A DNA stretch of 64,000 nt from Zingiber officinale (Eukaryota; Streptophyta; Magnoliopsida; Zingiberales; Zingiberaceae), in assembly GCF_018446385.1 (NCBI RefSeq), contig NC_055988.1:163754209-163818208 (forward strand), written 5' to 3'. Below are positions 38,233-50,800 of this stretch, piece after piece (the first letter of the stretch is position 1; every line of letters begins with the position of its first letter). The notes under the pieces are model-generated. The model saw only the letters and a list, made by a program, of their open reading frames with translations, did no database searches and had not been told where the DNA came from. A program made the position numbers and the translations under genes.

Positions 38233-39681
38233 TTATGGGGTAGAGAAGATGCTCCTAGGAACCCAATACCTATTAGAGCTCATTGGGTTCACTAAATATT
38301 CACTAGGGATAACTTCCCTAGCAACCCTCCTAATGACCCTCTTAGGCTTTAAAGCCTTGGTCATTTGGGACTCATCAAGATCAACTCTAGGGGTGACTCC
38401 CCTTGTGACCTTGGTAGTGGTCTTCCTAGCCCTAGGTTTTGTTCCATAATCGAATGGAACATTATGGTAAGTGGGCTTGACCACTTGGGACTTAGGTTTG
38501 TGACCCAAACCTTTCTTGTCCTTGGACTTAGGTTTTCGACCCTTAAACCCTAAATTTGACCTCTCCAAATTTTTAAGGGTCTTCTCTAAGATGTCAAGTC
38601 TTGACCTCAAGACTTGATTCTCCTTCTCTAATACCTCAAGTTTTAATTGGTCATTTTTCCTTGAGATATTCCTAGGCATATGTCTAGTTCTTTTGGGGTT
38701 CCTACCTAAGTTCTCCTTAACCTTAGATGAGTTAATCCTAGGGTTGGCATTCCTAGTGTTATCCTTATCTAGGCTAACATGCTTGGCACCTAAACACATG
38801 TATTGATTTCTATGATTATCATGCTTATCATTCTTGACAATTGCAATAAGACTACTAGCATGTATCTTATTAGAAGTGCAAGAATGAACCTTAGCGGATA
38901 CCTTAGGGTTTGCCTTTGCTCCCCCTTTACACGTGCTTGGTCTTTTGTCCTTGTGAGATTGCCTCCCCCTTGGACATTGACTCCTATAGTGTCCTCGTTG
39001 CTTGCATTGGAAGCACACCACGTGCTCCTTGCCCTTGCGTTTTGGGACTCCGACTTCCTTGATCTTTGGCGCCGGTGGAGTCTTCTTAGTCTTCTTTGGA
39101 CATTTACTCTTGTAATGTCCAAATTCCCTACACTCAAAACACATTATATGCAATTTACTTGAAATCACAGTGTTTGAGTTACCTAGGGTTGTGGTTGTAG
39201 ATGAGCTTTCTTCTTCATCCCTTCCGGAGGTAGATGCCTCTTCTTGCTCCGATCTTGAACAAGAGCTCTCCTCCTCTTCTTCCTTGGATGTTGAGTAGCC
39301 CTCAACTCCCAATTCGCTTCCTCCATGATGTGAGCTACTTGGCTCACTAGGCTCCTCTTCATGGAATTTTGCCAAATTGTTCCACAATTCCTTGGCGTTG
39401 TTGTACCTATCTATCTTGCACAAAACATTATTAGGTAAAGCAAATTCAATAATTTTTGTTACCTCGTCATTGATTTCGGATTGTCGGATTTGCTCTTTCG
39501 TCCACTCCTTCTTGATAGGTTTTCATTCCTCATCCATCGGAGGGGAAAACCCTTCTTGTACACAAAACCAATTTAACATATTAGTCCTAAGAAAATACAT
39601 CATCCTTACCTTCCAATATGTGAAGTTGTCGTGAGACTCGTAGAAGGGTTGAATCGTGACATCTTCTCCATAGAGATCCAT
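38233..39681 (-). pseudogene. gag of the SIRE-like element with one stop codon
   Basis: Reading from ATG at 39681 (MDLYGEDVTIQPFY) gives a copia Gag: an N-terminal part with FYESHDNFTYWKVRM, an acidic Ser/Glu-rich stretch, and two zinc knuckles, CFECREFGHYKSKC and CFQCKQRGHYRSQC (CX2CX4HX4C). A basic region and a coiled coil (LEKENQVLRSRLDILEKTL) follow. Total 482 codons. A TGA at 39523-39525 interrupts it after DEE; the remaining 430 codons are open. No protease, integrase or RT follows. Confidence 0.85.
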
Positions 39682-42067
39682 CTCTAGCCGTGCTCCCCGG
39701 GTGTTGATCCGTGAAGAGCGGCCTTGCTCTGGATCGTTCGTACTCGGCTAGAGAGGGGGGTGTGAATAGCCGCCCCAAATTCTCGCGTTCTTCCTACAGT
39801 TAGGGTTAGTCGCAGCGGAAATACAAGGAAGAAACTAAGGAGAAGAAAAACAAACCGATGTAACGAGGTTCGGAGATGAACTCCTACTCCTCGGCGTGTC
39901 CGTAAGGTGGACGAAGCCTACCAATCCGTCGGTGGATGAGTCCCCGGAGAACCGGCTAAATATGAGCTCCTTATGGGTGGAGAAACCTCGCCACAACTAC
40001 TTCTTGCAACAGCAAGATAAGGAGTACAAATACAAGAGAAGCAAGAAGTAAACACACAGCAAATGTAAACAACCCTTGCCTTCTTGTCGACTGTTGAAGA
40101 AGCAACAGCTTCTCAGACGCCAACCACAGCAGCAGCTCAGTCGGAGTCCCAGCCGAAAGAAGAAGCTCACGCGAAGCTTGCGAAGAAGAGCTCAATCAAA
40201 GCTCAAGCACCAGAACAACAGCTCTGTAGCAGAAGAGAAGAGAAAGAACCTCTCGCACAGAAGATGCCCTCGTCTCCTTTATACCTGCGAAGAAGAAACA
40301 GCGAAGAAACTAGCCGTTGCGTTGCAACGGCTAGAAGCCTGATCGGTCTGTGGACCGATCAGGCCCTGCGCTGATCGGTCCCCAGACTGATCAGTCACCT
40401 CTGTGCGTACTCTGATCGGTCCGTGGACCGATCAGGACTCATCCTGATCGGTCCGGGAAGAGTCTGATCGGTCCGTGGACCGATCAGCCTTTGCGTGGAT
40501 CGGTCCACAGACCGATCCCCCTACGGATCTGTGGCATCGTTGCTTATTCTTGATCGGTCACCGGACCGATCAGATAACTAGTGACTTGGTTTTTGCCTAA
40601 ACCAAGTCTCAAGCCTTCCAAACCAACATTCGGTCAACCTCGACTGTTGGTACTTCATTCTAGCATCGGTCACTCCCTTGACTGCTAGAATTCCCAAGTG
40701 TCGGTCAATCCCTTTGACCTACTTGGACTTTCCTCAACACCGGATGTCCGATCATCCCGATCCATCTGGATTTTCCCTTCACTCACTCGGACTTTCACCG
40801 GCTTCACTCACCAGGATCCCTTGCCTAACATCCCGTTAGGACTTTCTCACCGCCTGGCTTCACTCACCGGGACTTTTCAACCGCCTAACATCCCAGTTAG
40901 GACTCTCCCACTGCCTCACTCACCGGGACTTTCCACACCTGCCTAACATCCCGTTAGGACTTTCCCAGTCCTTCACTCACCAGGACTTTCCACCTGCCTA
41001 ACATCCCAGTTAGGACTTTCCCTCGTGTCAAGCTCCCTGCTTGGACTTCTCCGTGCCAAGTCTCCATACTTGGACTTTTCCAGTGCCAAGTCTCCATACT
41101 TGGACTTTTCCCGTGCCAAGTCTCCACACTTGGACTTTTCGCGTGCCAAGCTCTCTGCTTGGACTTTTCCAGTGCCAAGTTCCCTGCTTGGACTTTTTCC
41201 GTTGCCAAGTCTCCATACTTGGATTCTTTCCCGAATCAGGTCAACCTAGACCTACGGTTGCACCAATAATCTCCCAAACATCTATTCTTGTCCCATATCA
41301 AGAATACAACTCTTCCACGAGTGTCAAACATCAAAATACAACTCAACTAGGTCAACCTTGACCTAAGGTTGCACCAACAATCTTCCTAAGTCAAACATCA
41401 AAATACAACTTGAGTCAGGTCAACTCGAGTCAGGTCAACCAGGTCAACCTTGACCTAAGGTTGCACCAACAAAGCCTTCATGATTTTATTTTTTTGTTCT
41501 ACCCAAAAGAATTCGTATAAATGGAGATATCTTCATTCTTTTTAAATATATAGTTATTTTCATGTCTTCTCAACGTAAGACTTTGATTGTATTCATAACA
41601 ATTCTCCCCTCAAACGAAAGATCATTATTACTTTCATGGTCGAGACTTCCTCGTAAGCATATGATCAATCTTGATATGATTCAGGTGTCTTTGTAAGCAT
41701 CTGGTCACTCTTGAGCTGCTTGGGGGCTCGTCGTAAGTATTCGGTCACTCTTGACTACTTCGAACCTCCCCGTAAGTATTTGATGACTCTTGACTTGCTC
41801 TGGGCCTCCCCTCAATTTTGTTCAAGGCCACCCATATGACATCTGATCTAGATCATGACTCTGATACAATTTGTTGTGTCTAAAAAAATTCACATATCTC
41901 TACAATGATATAATATTGTCTACTTTATGCCTAAATTCTCATGATTTTATTTTTGTACTCTATCTAAAAAAATCTCATACCAATAAAGATATTTTCATTA
42001 TTTTTAAAATCATCATCTTTTCCATATCTTTCTAACGTGAAACTTTGATTGTATTCCCAATATCGGG

Positions 42068-42734
42068 GTATGATTTAATGGTGAAAAGTAGGACGAGCTC
42101 GCATGCAACGATGGTTCGAAACTCATGTAAGGCACCTCATACGTTCATGGTGTTCGAACCACTCATGATATTAGATCGTCCATCAGGATACATCCGCTCT
42201 TCCCAAATTTATTTAGTGGCTGATAGGAAACTTTCATTGAACTGAATTAGTCATCTCTAGAATTAGTCGGTTCTAAAAGTTGGGATTACATAGTGGCTAA
42301 TAGGAAACTTTTGTGGGATCGAATCAGTCACCTCTAGAATTAATTGATTCCAATAGTTAGATACCTAGATTAATACAAATAAAATAAAATGTTGTGCTTC
42401 GATATGAGTTAATATATGGCTTTTTATAGTAAAATATGATTACGCTCACCTCAGGCTTCCCTTATAATCTGTCCCCGGATTATGTGAAGGGAGGTAAATC
42501 ATAAGGTCATCTTATAACAGACCTCCAAGTGGCTAGAGGATGAGAGAAATTTTTTCCTGAAAATACAAGTTTTATAAAGCCATAGCAGAGTACACTGATT
42601 TTACTATAGGACTTATTTCTGATTTGCCAATAGAGTAAGAATCTCGAGAACACGGGCACTCAGACCATGTTGGAATACTTAGGAGACAATCAAATCAAGG
42701 AGCTCTAAAAATAATTGAGTCAGGATACTCGACT
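42068..42734. other. Left flank of the CACTA element
   Basis: A block of about 75 bp with GTGGCTRATAGGAAACTTT and TCTAGAATTA is present twice (about 42215-42287 and 42290-42360) and resembles the tail of an old retroelement. There is no gene. Confidence 0.45.
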
Positions 42735-42769
42735 ATTCACTACAACAAAAATGTTAAACGACAACATCA

Positions 42770-43015
42770 CAAAGACAACGGTTTTAGAAGAAACTGTTAT
42801 AAATTTGGTAAAAGACAACGGTTTTAGATAAAATCGTTGTCTTTGAGCTCCCATAAAATACAAAAGACAACGGTTTTGTGAAAACCGTTGTCGTTGAGCA
42901 ATATTTTTTTAAATCAACAATGCATTTTACAACGGTTATCTAAAACCGTTGTCTTTAAGCACTTTTTTAGGCGATACGACAACAGTTTTGTAAACCGTTG
43001 TCTTTTACTTTATTC
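42770..43015. repeat. Left subterminal repeats of the CACTA element
   Basis: About five clusters of the motif ACAACGGTTTT with its complement AAAACCGTTGT, spaced 35-60 bp. In the known superfamily such subterminal motifs are transposase-binding sites. The same motifs appear at the right end. Confidence 0.85.
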
Positions 43016-43019
43016 TTTC

Positions 43020-43340
43020 GGTGTTTTTCCCTCTCTGTGAAAAATTTTTGGCGCCGTGTTTTCCGCCTTAGCCTTCCTGAACCCTTCTTATCCGTTTTTA
43101 TTTCCCTCTCTCCATACGATCTCTTCACGCTCCTGCTGCCGAAAACCTAAGCATCTTCATTCAACCCCTCTCCGGCGAACCCCTCTCCACAAATTTTTAA
43201 GTGGAGAGGAGGTGGAGGAAGGTGATGAGTTTGTTCACCGGAACATGTGCCAATGACGAGAACTCGCCGAACCTTATTTGCTAGCTTGACTGCGTCTAGG
43301 GCATGGTCGATGCTCTCTCTTTTGTCCGGTGGAAATGTCA
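43020..43340. other. Possible captured segment in the CACTA left part
   Basis: Sequence unlike the subterminal repeats and richer in GC. A 66-codon frame (43056-43256) with a Ser/Pro-rich, transit-peptide-like start is present but not recognised. It could be a leader or first exon of a captured gene. The Athila insertion at 43346 separates it from the other fragments. Confidence 0.35.
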
Positions 43341-43345
43341 TCAGG

Positions 43346-44964
43346 TGATGTGCGTAGATTATATACTCTTTTATGCATGTTTTTACGCATATTTACATAC
43401 TTTGAGCATGCTTGATCTATGCATTTTTATACTTCCAGCTTTCCTTTTAGCGTATTTACTCTTTTGGTTCGGAGATCTGCTTTTTGTGCATTTTCTGTAC
43501 ACAGGAGTCGAAATTGGTGAAGATTATGCGTCCTCGGGCAAGCTTGGAAGGAATTGAAGGGAGAGAGCATCAGGCCGTGTACCACACATGGTAGTGTTAA
43601 CAGGAAGGGAAGAGGACATGGCGTGTGAATCTCACACGCCGTGTCTTGATTTGAAGAAATTAGAGCGATGCCTTACATGGTCATGTAGATCTACACGTGT
43701 GAGGTTTCCAAAGGCCAGCGGTGGTGGCGTGTGCACCACTGCAGTGTAGCATTTCGAGCAGAAGGGTCTGGCGTGTGGATCTACGGCCGTGCTTGATTGC
43801 TTTAAAGAGAAGAGAGCTAGGCCGTGTGAGTCACACGGCTGGGGAAGAGGACATGGCCGTGGGAATCTCACACGGCCGTGTCATGGGGCCGTGTGGGGCC
43901 CGATTTCCTCCTCTATTTAAACCCTCCTTCATGAATTGAAAGGGATCTCTTCCCCTTTGGGAGAAGGCAAGATTTGGTGGTTTCCTCCCATTCTTGGGAG
44001 GATTTCTGGGAGAGGGAGTTCTTGACGATTTCGACTCGGGAGCGAGGATTGGATCCGAAGACGAGGCTTCTTCGTAGATAAGTTTTCTCTTTCCCCCTTT
44101 TCTTGGTTTCTTGGATTGGGGATTTAAGAAATGCTTGTAATCTTTATTTCTTCGGGTATTCTTCCTCGATTCATGGAGTAAATCTTGTATTCTAGGATTA
44201 AGGGAGTATTTGTATGATGGATTGATGTAATCTCTTATGAATTTGCCATTTTCTTGTTTCAATGACATTGTCTTGCTTGTATCAATTAGATCTTGAATGA
44301 TTAATGGTGATTTGTGCTTAATTCTCATTCTTGATTGATTGTTTGGATTTCTTGTGGACTTTGTAAAGATAAACTCTCACTCGATCATCCGAGGGATCCA
44401 CGTGATAGGTGCAAGCCCGTGTAAGGACGTTTGAGAGATAATCTTGAAGAGGAAATAGGAATATTCAAGAGAGTAGGATGGATCTTGTGATTAGTTTCTT
44501 GTATCTTGATAGATTAATAAGTTATGGGCTTCTATGTTGATATCCGAGGAAGGCATAGTAATAGGTGCGCTTCTGTGTAAGGACAACATAGGTTCACGTC
44601 TAATTGATCATATTTAGATACATTTCTCAGTCCTTAGCCGGTTATCTATTGCAAGAGAGAACCGGCAACTTTCTACAAGTATTTGGCAATTGAGGGATAA
44701 GAATTGGTGAACCATTTACATTCAAGAAATCTTACAAAGAAACCGAAACTCCTAGAATCTCCCTTTATCATAACCCAAAACACTAAACTCTTGTTTGTTG
44801 ATATTTAATATTAGATTTGTTTATCTTCACTTTGCATTTGAAACAATTAGATAGTTGTTTAGCTAATTCGCATTGAGACATTTCTAGTGCTTATTCCAGT
44901 CCCTGTGGATACGATAATCTTTTATATTACTTGCGACATTTCCGTACACTTGTGGAGCGTAACA
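43346..44964 (+). repeat. 5' LTR of the Athila element
   Basis: About 1.6 kb, near-identical to the 3' LTR over its second half, with small indels in the first half. It contains several CACGGCCGTG-type palindromes (43560-43890). Confidence 0.9.
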
Positions 44965-45212
44965 AGTTTTTGGCGCCGTTGCTGGGGACTGCGCTATAAC
45001 ATTAGGAATTATCAATTGAGTTAGACTAAACATAACATTTGTTTTCCTTTCATATTGCATAGTTGTAACTAATCATTAGATTTCTGTTTTTACTTTCTTG
45101 TATAACTTTTACTTCTTGTTAATTCTTTTTGTACAAATTCAATTCTGCATTTTTGATTCTTTTACTTTTTTCTTTTTCTGTTGAATTGTCATTTGCTATC
45201 TTGTTCTTGTGT

Positions 45213-45959
45213 ATGCGAAGATCTAACTTTGCAGGGGAATTCTTTCCTTTTGACCCTGAGATTGACAGAACTTTCCATAAAAGAAGAATTCTGCAAAGGC
45301 AAATAGAAGAACAAGAATATCTAAACATGGTGTGCAAGTCACTAGGAGATTATGGAGCTTCGAAGTCTGTAAAATAAATGGGAGCAATTGTTTACCCTAA
45401 CATACAAGCAAGAAATTTTATACTCAAACCATCTTTTGTTTCCATGGTTCAGAAAACTCAGTTTGGAGGATTGGAGATTGAGAACCCTTATTCTCATTTG
45501 ATGGAGTTTTATAGATATTGTTATACTTTGAAATATGAAGAAGTTTCATCTGATATTGTTCAGCTGCTTGCTTTTCCTTTTAGCCTGAAGGATGCTGCAA
45601 AAAGATGGTATAATTCTCTAAAGTCTCAAAGTATCAAAACATGGGATGAGTTAGAGCAAAAATTCCTTGACCAATATTTCCCTCCAAGGAAAACTACTTA
45701 TTTGAGAAGTCAAATTTTAAATTTTAAGCAATTGGATGGAGAAAAATTATACCAAACCTGGGAAAGATATTCTTCTCTTCTGCAGTTATGTCCACATCAT
45801 GGAATTGAGAAATGGTTAATTATGCATTTGTTCTATGTTGGTCTTTCTTTCTCAAATAAGAATCAACTGGATTTAGCATCTGGAGGATCATTTTTGAAAA
45901 AAAGTCTAGAAGAAACTTTTGAGATAGTTGGCAGAATTACGCAAAATTCCAATGATTAG
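45213..45959 (+). pseudogene. gag of the Athila element, one internal stop
   Basis: Starts near MRRSNFAGEFFPFDPE and is broken by TAA at 45375-45377. It reopens at once and includes the capsid core with LLAFPFSLKDAAKRWYNSL and WDELEQKFLDQYFPP. It ends at TAG 45957-45959. It is shorter than usual for the lineage, and the zinc-knuckle and protease parts that normally follow are missing. Confidence 0.85.
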
Positions 45960-45986
45960 GCAGAGCAAGATAGCTCATTCTTAACA

Positions 45987-47881
45987 ATGGATATCATTAG
46001 AGGAAAGGATGATGTTGAAAAAGGGCTTATCTTGAATCAAAACTATTTCCAAACATTATTTCCTTGGTGCTGTGAATCATTATCAAAAATGTTTGGTGAA
46101 AAAGCATTTTCAACAGAAAAGGGGGTATGTCTTGGTGATCATAAGGAGGATGATCTGTCTTTAGATAATGAAGAGTTTTCAGAAGAAAGCTTGGCTAAGG
46201 AGGAGACTATGTTGATAGAACAAGAGCCAGTTTTACCAGAAATAGTACCACCTCAACTTGAACTTATACCATTACCACCAAATCTTAAGTATGAATTTCT
46301 TGGGCCGAATTCTACTTATCCAGTTATAATTAATGCTCAGTTAAATGAGTTTGAAACAAAGAGACTGTTGGATGAGTTAAGGTTGCATAGAAAGGCCATT
46401 GGATATACAATTGATGATATAAAAGGGATTAGTCCATCTCTCTGTATGCATAGAATTTTACTTGAAGAGGGGTACAAGAACTCAATTGAGCATCAAAGGA
46501 GATTAAATCCAAATTTAAAAGAGGTAGTAAAGAAGGAAGTGATTAAACTTCTTGATGCAGGGATTATTTACCCAATTTCGGATAGTGAATGGGTGAGTCC
46601 AGTCCACGTGGTTCCAAAGAAAGGAGGAATGACTGTTATCAAGAATGAAGAAGATAAGCTAATTTCAACACGAACAGTGACGGGGTGGCGAATGTGCATT
46701 GATTATCGGAAGTTGAATAAAGAAACAAGGAAGGATCATTTCCCTTTACCATTTATTGATGAAATGCTTGAAAGATTAGCTAAACATTCCTACTTTTGTT
46801 ACTTGGACGGATATTCTGGATTTTTTCAAATTCCAATTCATCCTCAAGACCAGGAGAAGACTACTTTTACTTGTCCTTATGGTACCTTTGCTTATCGTCG
46901 GATGCCATTTGGGCTTTGTAATGCTCCAGCCACTTTTCAGAGATGCATGATGGCAATTTTTTCAGATTTAATAGAAAAAATATGGAGGTTTTCATGGATG
47001 ACTTCTCAGTTTATGGAAATGACTTTGATTCTTGTTTGTCAAATCTTTCTACTGTTCTAAAAAGGTGTGAAGATACAAACCTAGTGTTGAACTGGGGAAA
47101 ATGTCATTTTATGGTTAAGGAAGGAATAGTTTTGGGGCATAAAATTTCAGAGCGTGGTATTGAGGTAGATCAAGCAAAAGTGGAAGTAATAGACAAATTA
47201 CCCCCACCCATCAATGTAAAAGGAGTTAGGAGTTTTTTAGGACATACTGATTTCTATAGACGTTTTATTAAAGACTTTTCAAAGATTTTCAAGCCATTAA
47301 CTAATCTGTTGATTAAAGATGTTGAGTTTTGTTTTGATAGCGAATGTATTGAAGCCTTCAATAAAATCAAGAGTGCTCTTACAACAGCTCCAGTCATTCA
47401 AGCACCTGATTGGGATCTTCCTTTTGAAATAATGTGTGATGCTAGTGATTTTGCTGTAGGAGCAGTGTTGGGACAACGAAGAAATAAGATTCTACATGCG
47501 ATCCATTATGCAAGTAAAACACTTGATGCAGCCCAAGTAAACTATTCTACTACAGAAAAAGAATTATTGGCAGTGGTATTTGCTATTGATAAATTTAGAT
47601 CCTATCTAGTAGAATCAAGAGTAATAGTATATACTGATCATGCAGCTATTCGGTATCTACTTGGAAAGAAAGACGCTAAACCTAGGTTAATCAGGTGGAT
47701 TTTACTTTTGCAAGAGTTCAACCTTGAGATTAGGGATAAGAAAGGAGCTGAAAATGTAGTAGCGGATCATTTGTCTAGAATATCTCAAAAGTCGGAAAAT
47801 GAGGTGGATTTTGATTTACCTATTGATGACATATTCCCGGATGAACACTTATTAGCTTTATCAAGTGTGAAAACTCCTTGA
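45987..47881 (+). pseudogene. Reverse transcriptase and RNase H of the Athila element
   Basis: The frame opens with an acidic linker, then the RT: WVSPVHVVPKKGG, WRMCIDYRKLNKETRKDHFP and LPFIDEML. A single-base frameshift in an A run near 46975 moves the reading frame before the catalytic box FMDDFSVYG. RNase H follows ([38 protein letters not shown]). A TGA at 47879-47881 ends the frame before the integrase. No aspartic protease motif occurs between gag and RT. Confidence 0.9.
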
Positions 47882-47893
47882 TACGCAGATTTT

Positions 47894-50800
47894 GTGAATT
47901 TCCTTGCTAGTGGAGTGTTACCTCCGGATTTTTCTCATCAACAAAGGAAAAAGTTTGTTTCAGAAGTTAAGAATTATGTTTGGGATGAACCTCTCCTGTA
48001 TAAGAAGTGCAATGATGTGATTTATCGAAGATGTATACCTGAAGAAGAAGTTAGAGATATCTTGTTTCATTGCCATTCTTCGTCCTATGGAGGACATTTG
48101 GGTAGTTCAAAAACGATTACGAAAATTCTTCAAGCAGGATTTTATTGGCCAACCTTATTCAGGGATGCTAAGTTGTTTGTTCAGTCTTGTGATCAATGTC
48201 AGAGAACTGGGAATATAACTAAAAGAAATGAAACGATGTTAAATTACATTCTTGAGGTTGAGTTATTTGATGTTTGGGGAATTGATTTCATGGGACCTTT
48301 CCCTCTTTCATATGGGAATAGGTATATTCTTATGGCGGTAGATTATGTGTACAAATGGGTAGAAGCTGTGGCATCTCCTACGTGCAATGCGAAAACAGCT
48401 ATCAAATTATTTAGGAGTATTATCTTTCCAAGATTTGGGGTGCCAAAGGCAGTCATTAGTGATGGAGGATCACATTTTATAGAGAAACAGTTTGAAAACT
48501 TACTTAGAAGATATGGAGTGAAGCATAAAGTAGCAACACCTTATCATCCTCAAACTAATGGGCAAGCTGAGATATCTAACCGGGAAATTAAGTCCATATT
48601 GGAAAAGACTGTATCCACTTCAAGAAAGGATTGGGCATTGAAATTAGATGATGCTTTATGGGCATATCGAACTGCTTATAAAACTCCTATTGGGATGACC
48701 CCATTTCGATTAGTTTATGGTAAGCCTTTGTTAGAGTGTATACTAAAAGCCTAGCTTTTGGTATAAACATTTATCTAGAAATAAGAATCACATTGGTCAA
48801 ATGTCTACATTTGTGATAAATGTAGTTGTTCAATTAATTTATATTGTAGATAACATGGTGTGTGGTGTCACACATAGAGGATCATGTTATCAGTACCTTA
48901 TAAATTATAAACAGTAGCTCACGACCAAAATGGAAAGGAACAAACCATTAGAAGGTCGTAGTGTAATTAGGTATCAGTTTATCTTGACTGTATAATTACA
49001 CTAGTACACTTAGAGTGTATTGAGTAGGACCATTTGAGGTCGTTTCTTTTATACTGATTTTATAAAGAAACAAAGACCTCGGTTATTATGGAAGTGTGTG
49101 CTCTTAATCCTAATATAATAACAAGCACATATATTTGATATTTATTTCTTTAATTTATCAAAGGGTGAGATTTAGTTCGATGAATCAATAAGCCCGATAA
49201 GTTGGGAAATGGTATCACTTATAGTGTGTGTTGTTGATTATAGAAGGAAACTGTGTCCTAGAGATACTAGGTTGATAATGTCCTCAAGAGGAGCTCATAA
49301 GGATTGTCATGTTAAACCTGCGGGTGGACCTAGTCCGACATGATGATAAGGTTGAGTGGTACTACTCTTGGACTAAGATATTAATTAAATGAGTTGTCGG
49401 TAACTCACTTAATTAGTGGACATTCGATATCTTAAACACGTGGAGACTAACACACTCATGATAAGAAGGAGCCCAAATGTAATTTGGGATTGGTGCGTAG
49501 TTCAATAATAGTTCTCTAGTGGAATGAATTATTATTGATAAAATTAAGTTGTGTGTTCGGGCGAGCACGAGATGCTTAATTTTATCGGAGACCAAAACCA
49601 ATTCCTCCTCTCGGTCCCTATCGTAGCCTCTTGTATATAGAGATTTATACCCACCACATACCCACCTTCTTACCCAACCAATAGGGGCCGGCCAAGCTAA
49701 GCTTGAAGCTCAAGCTTAGGGCCGGCCAAGCCTAAAGGTTGGCCTTAAGGTGGCCGGCCAATAGCTTGGAGTGGCCGACCACATCATATTAAAAAGGATT
49801 TTTATTAAAATTATTTCTTATGTGGATATCATAGTTTTAAAAGAGAGTTTAAAATTAAATCTTTCCATTTAAAAGCTTTCTAAAAGATTAAGAAAAGATT
49901 TGAAATCTTTCCTTATTTGTAGATTGAAAGGAGATTTTATTTTTAAGAAAAACTTTCCTTTTTAACCATGATAATAATTTAAAAGAGAAGTTTAAAAATT
50001 AAATATTCTCTTTTATTAGTTTCTACAAAAGATTAAGAAAAGATTTGATATCTTTCCTTATTTGTAGATTAAAAAGAGATTTTAATTTTTAAAAGATAAC
50101 TTTCCTTTTGGAAATTATCCACATGTTTAAAAGAAGAATTTTAATTTATAAAATTTCCTTTTTATTAACCATCATGAAGGGAAAATTATTGGAGAAATTT
50201 TTTATAAATTTCTGGAGACAAATTAGGAAGTTTTAATTAATTAAAACTCTCCTTGTTTATAGCTTGATGGTGGCCGGCCATGTAAATTGAGAATAGGAAA
50301 ATTATTTTTAATTAAATAAATTTTTCTTTTTCATGGCAAAAGAATTAAGGAAGTTTTTAATTAAATTTCCTTATTTGCCAAGACCAAGGATTATAAAAGA
50401 GGGGGTAGAGGTGCCTTCATGGGTGATCAACTCTATTATTCTTCTCCTCTCTTTTCCTCCTTGGTGGCCGGCCCTAGCTTCTTCCTCTTCTCTTCTTCTT
50501 ATGGCCGGCGGTAACCTCTCTTGGAGCTCTTGATGGTGGCCGGTTCTAGCTAGGAGAAGAAGGAGAGAAAGGTGGTTTTATTTCTTGCATCCCTTGGAGC
50601 TTGGTGGTGGTGGCCGGACCTCTACTTCTCTTGGAGAATTGTGGTGGCCGAAACTTGTAAGGAAGAAGAAGGTGCTTGGTGGTTCTCATCTCGGAAGATC
50701 GTTGCCCACACAACGTCCGAGGTTAGAAGAAGAATACGGTAGAAGATCAAGAGGTCTTTTAGAAGGTATAACTAGTAATTTTTCCTTTCCACATCATGCT

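Larger units (their letters stand above)
34646..41471 (-). mobile_element. SIRE-like Ty1/copia element, gag only
   Basis: Perfect 5-bp target duplication AAGCC (34641-34645 and 41472-41476). LTRs of about 1.7 kb (34646-36362 and 39731-41471) are nearly identical apart from one palindrome-rich block. On the minus strand, a trimmed initiator-Met primer-binding site (AGAGCAAGG near 39720-39729) follows the 5' LTR, and the polypurine tract AAAAAGGGGGAGAT (36363-36376) precedes the 3' LTR. A small deletion removed the five terminal LTR bases and the first part of the primer-binding site. The 3.4-kb interior has gag but no pol, so it needs enzymes from elsewhere. Confidence 0.9.
34585..42062 (-). 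mobile_element. TRIM, copy 2 (split by a SIRE-like element)
   Basis: Minus-strand element of the same family as 33615-34333. Its two LTRs are 41871-42062 and 34585-34645 plus 41477-41600. The short interior has a minus-strand primer-binding site (TGTATCAGAGTC near 41858-41870) and the tract TTTGAGGGGAGAA near 41601-41615. LTRs share the GATATCTCCATT and CTTAAGTCTAAGACGAGTAATATC regions with copy 1. Flanks are CCGGG (34580-34584) and TCGGG (42063-42067). Confidence 0.75.

Noticed and set aside
43831..44328. 165-codon minus-strand frame in the Athila 5' LTR, repeated at 56031-56423
   Set aside because: Shared only because it lies in both LTRs; antisense, with no known domain.
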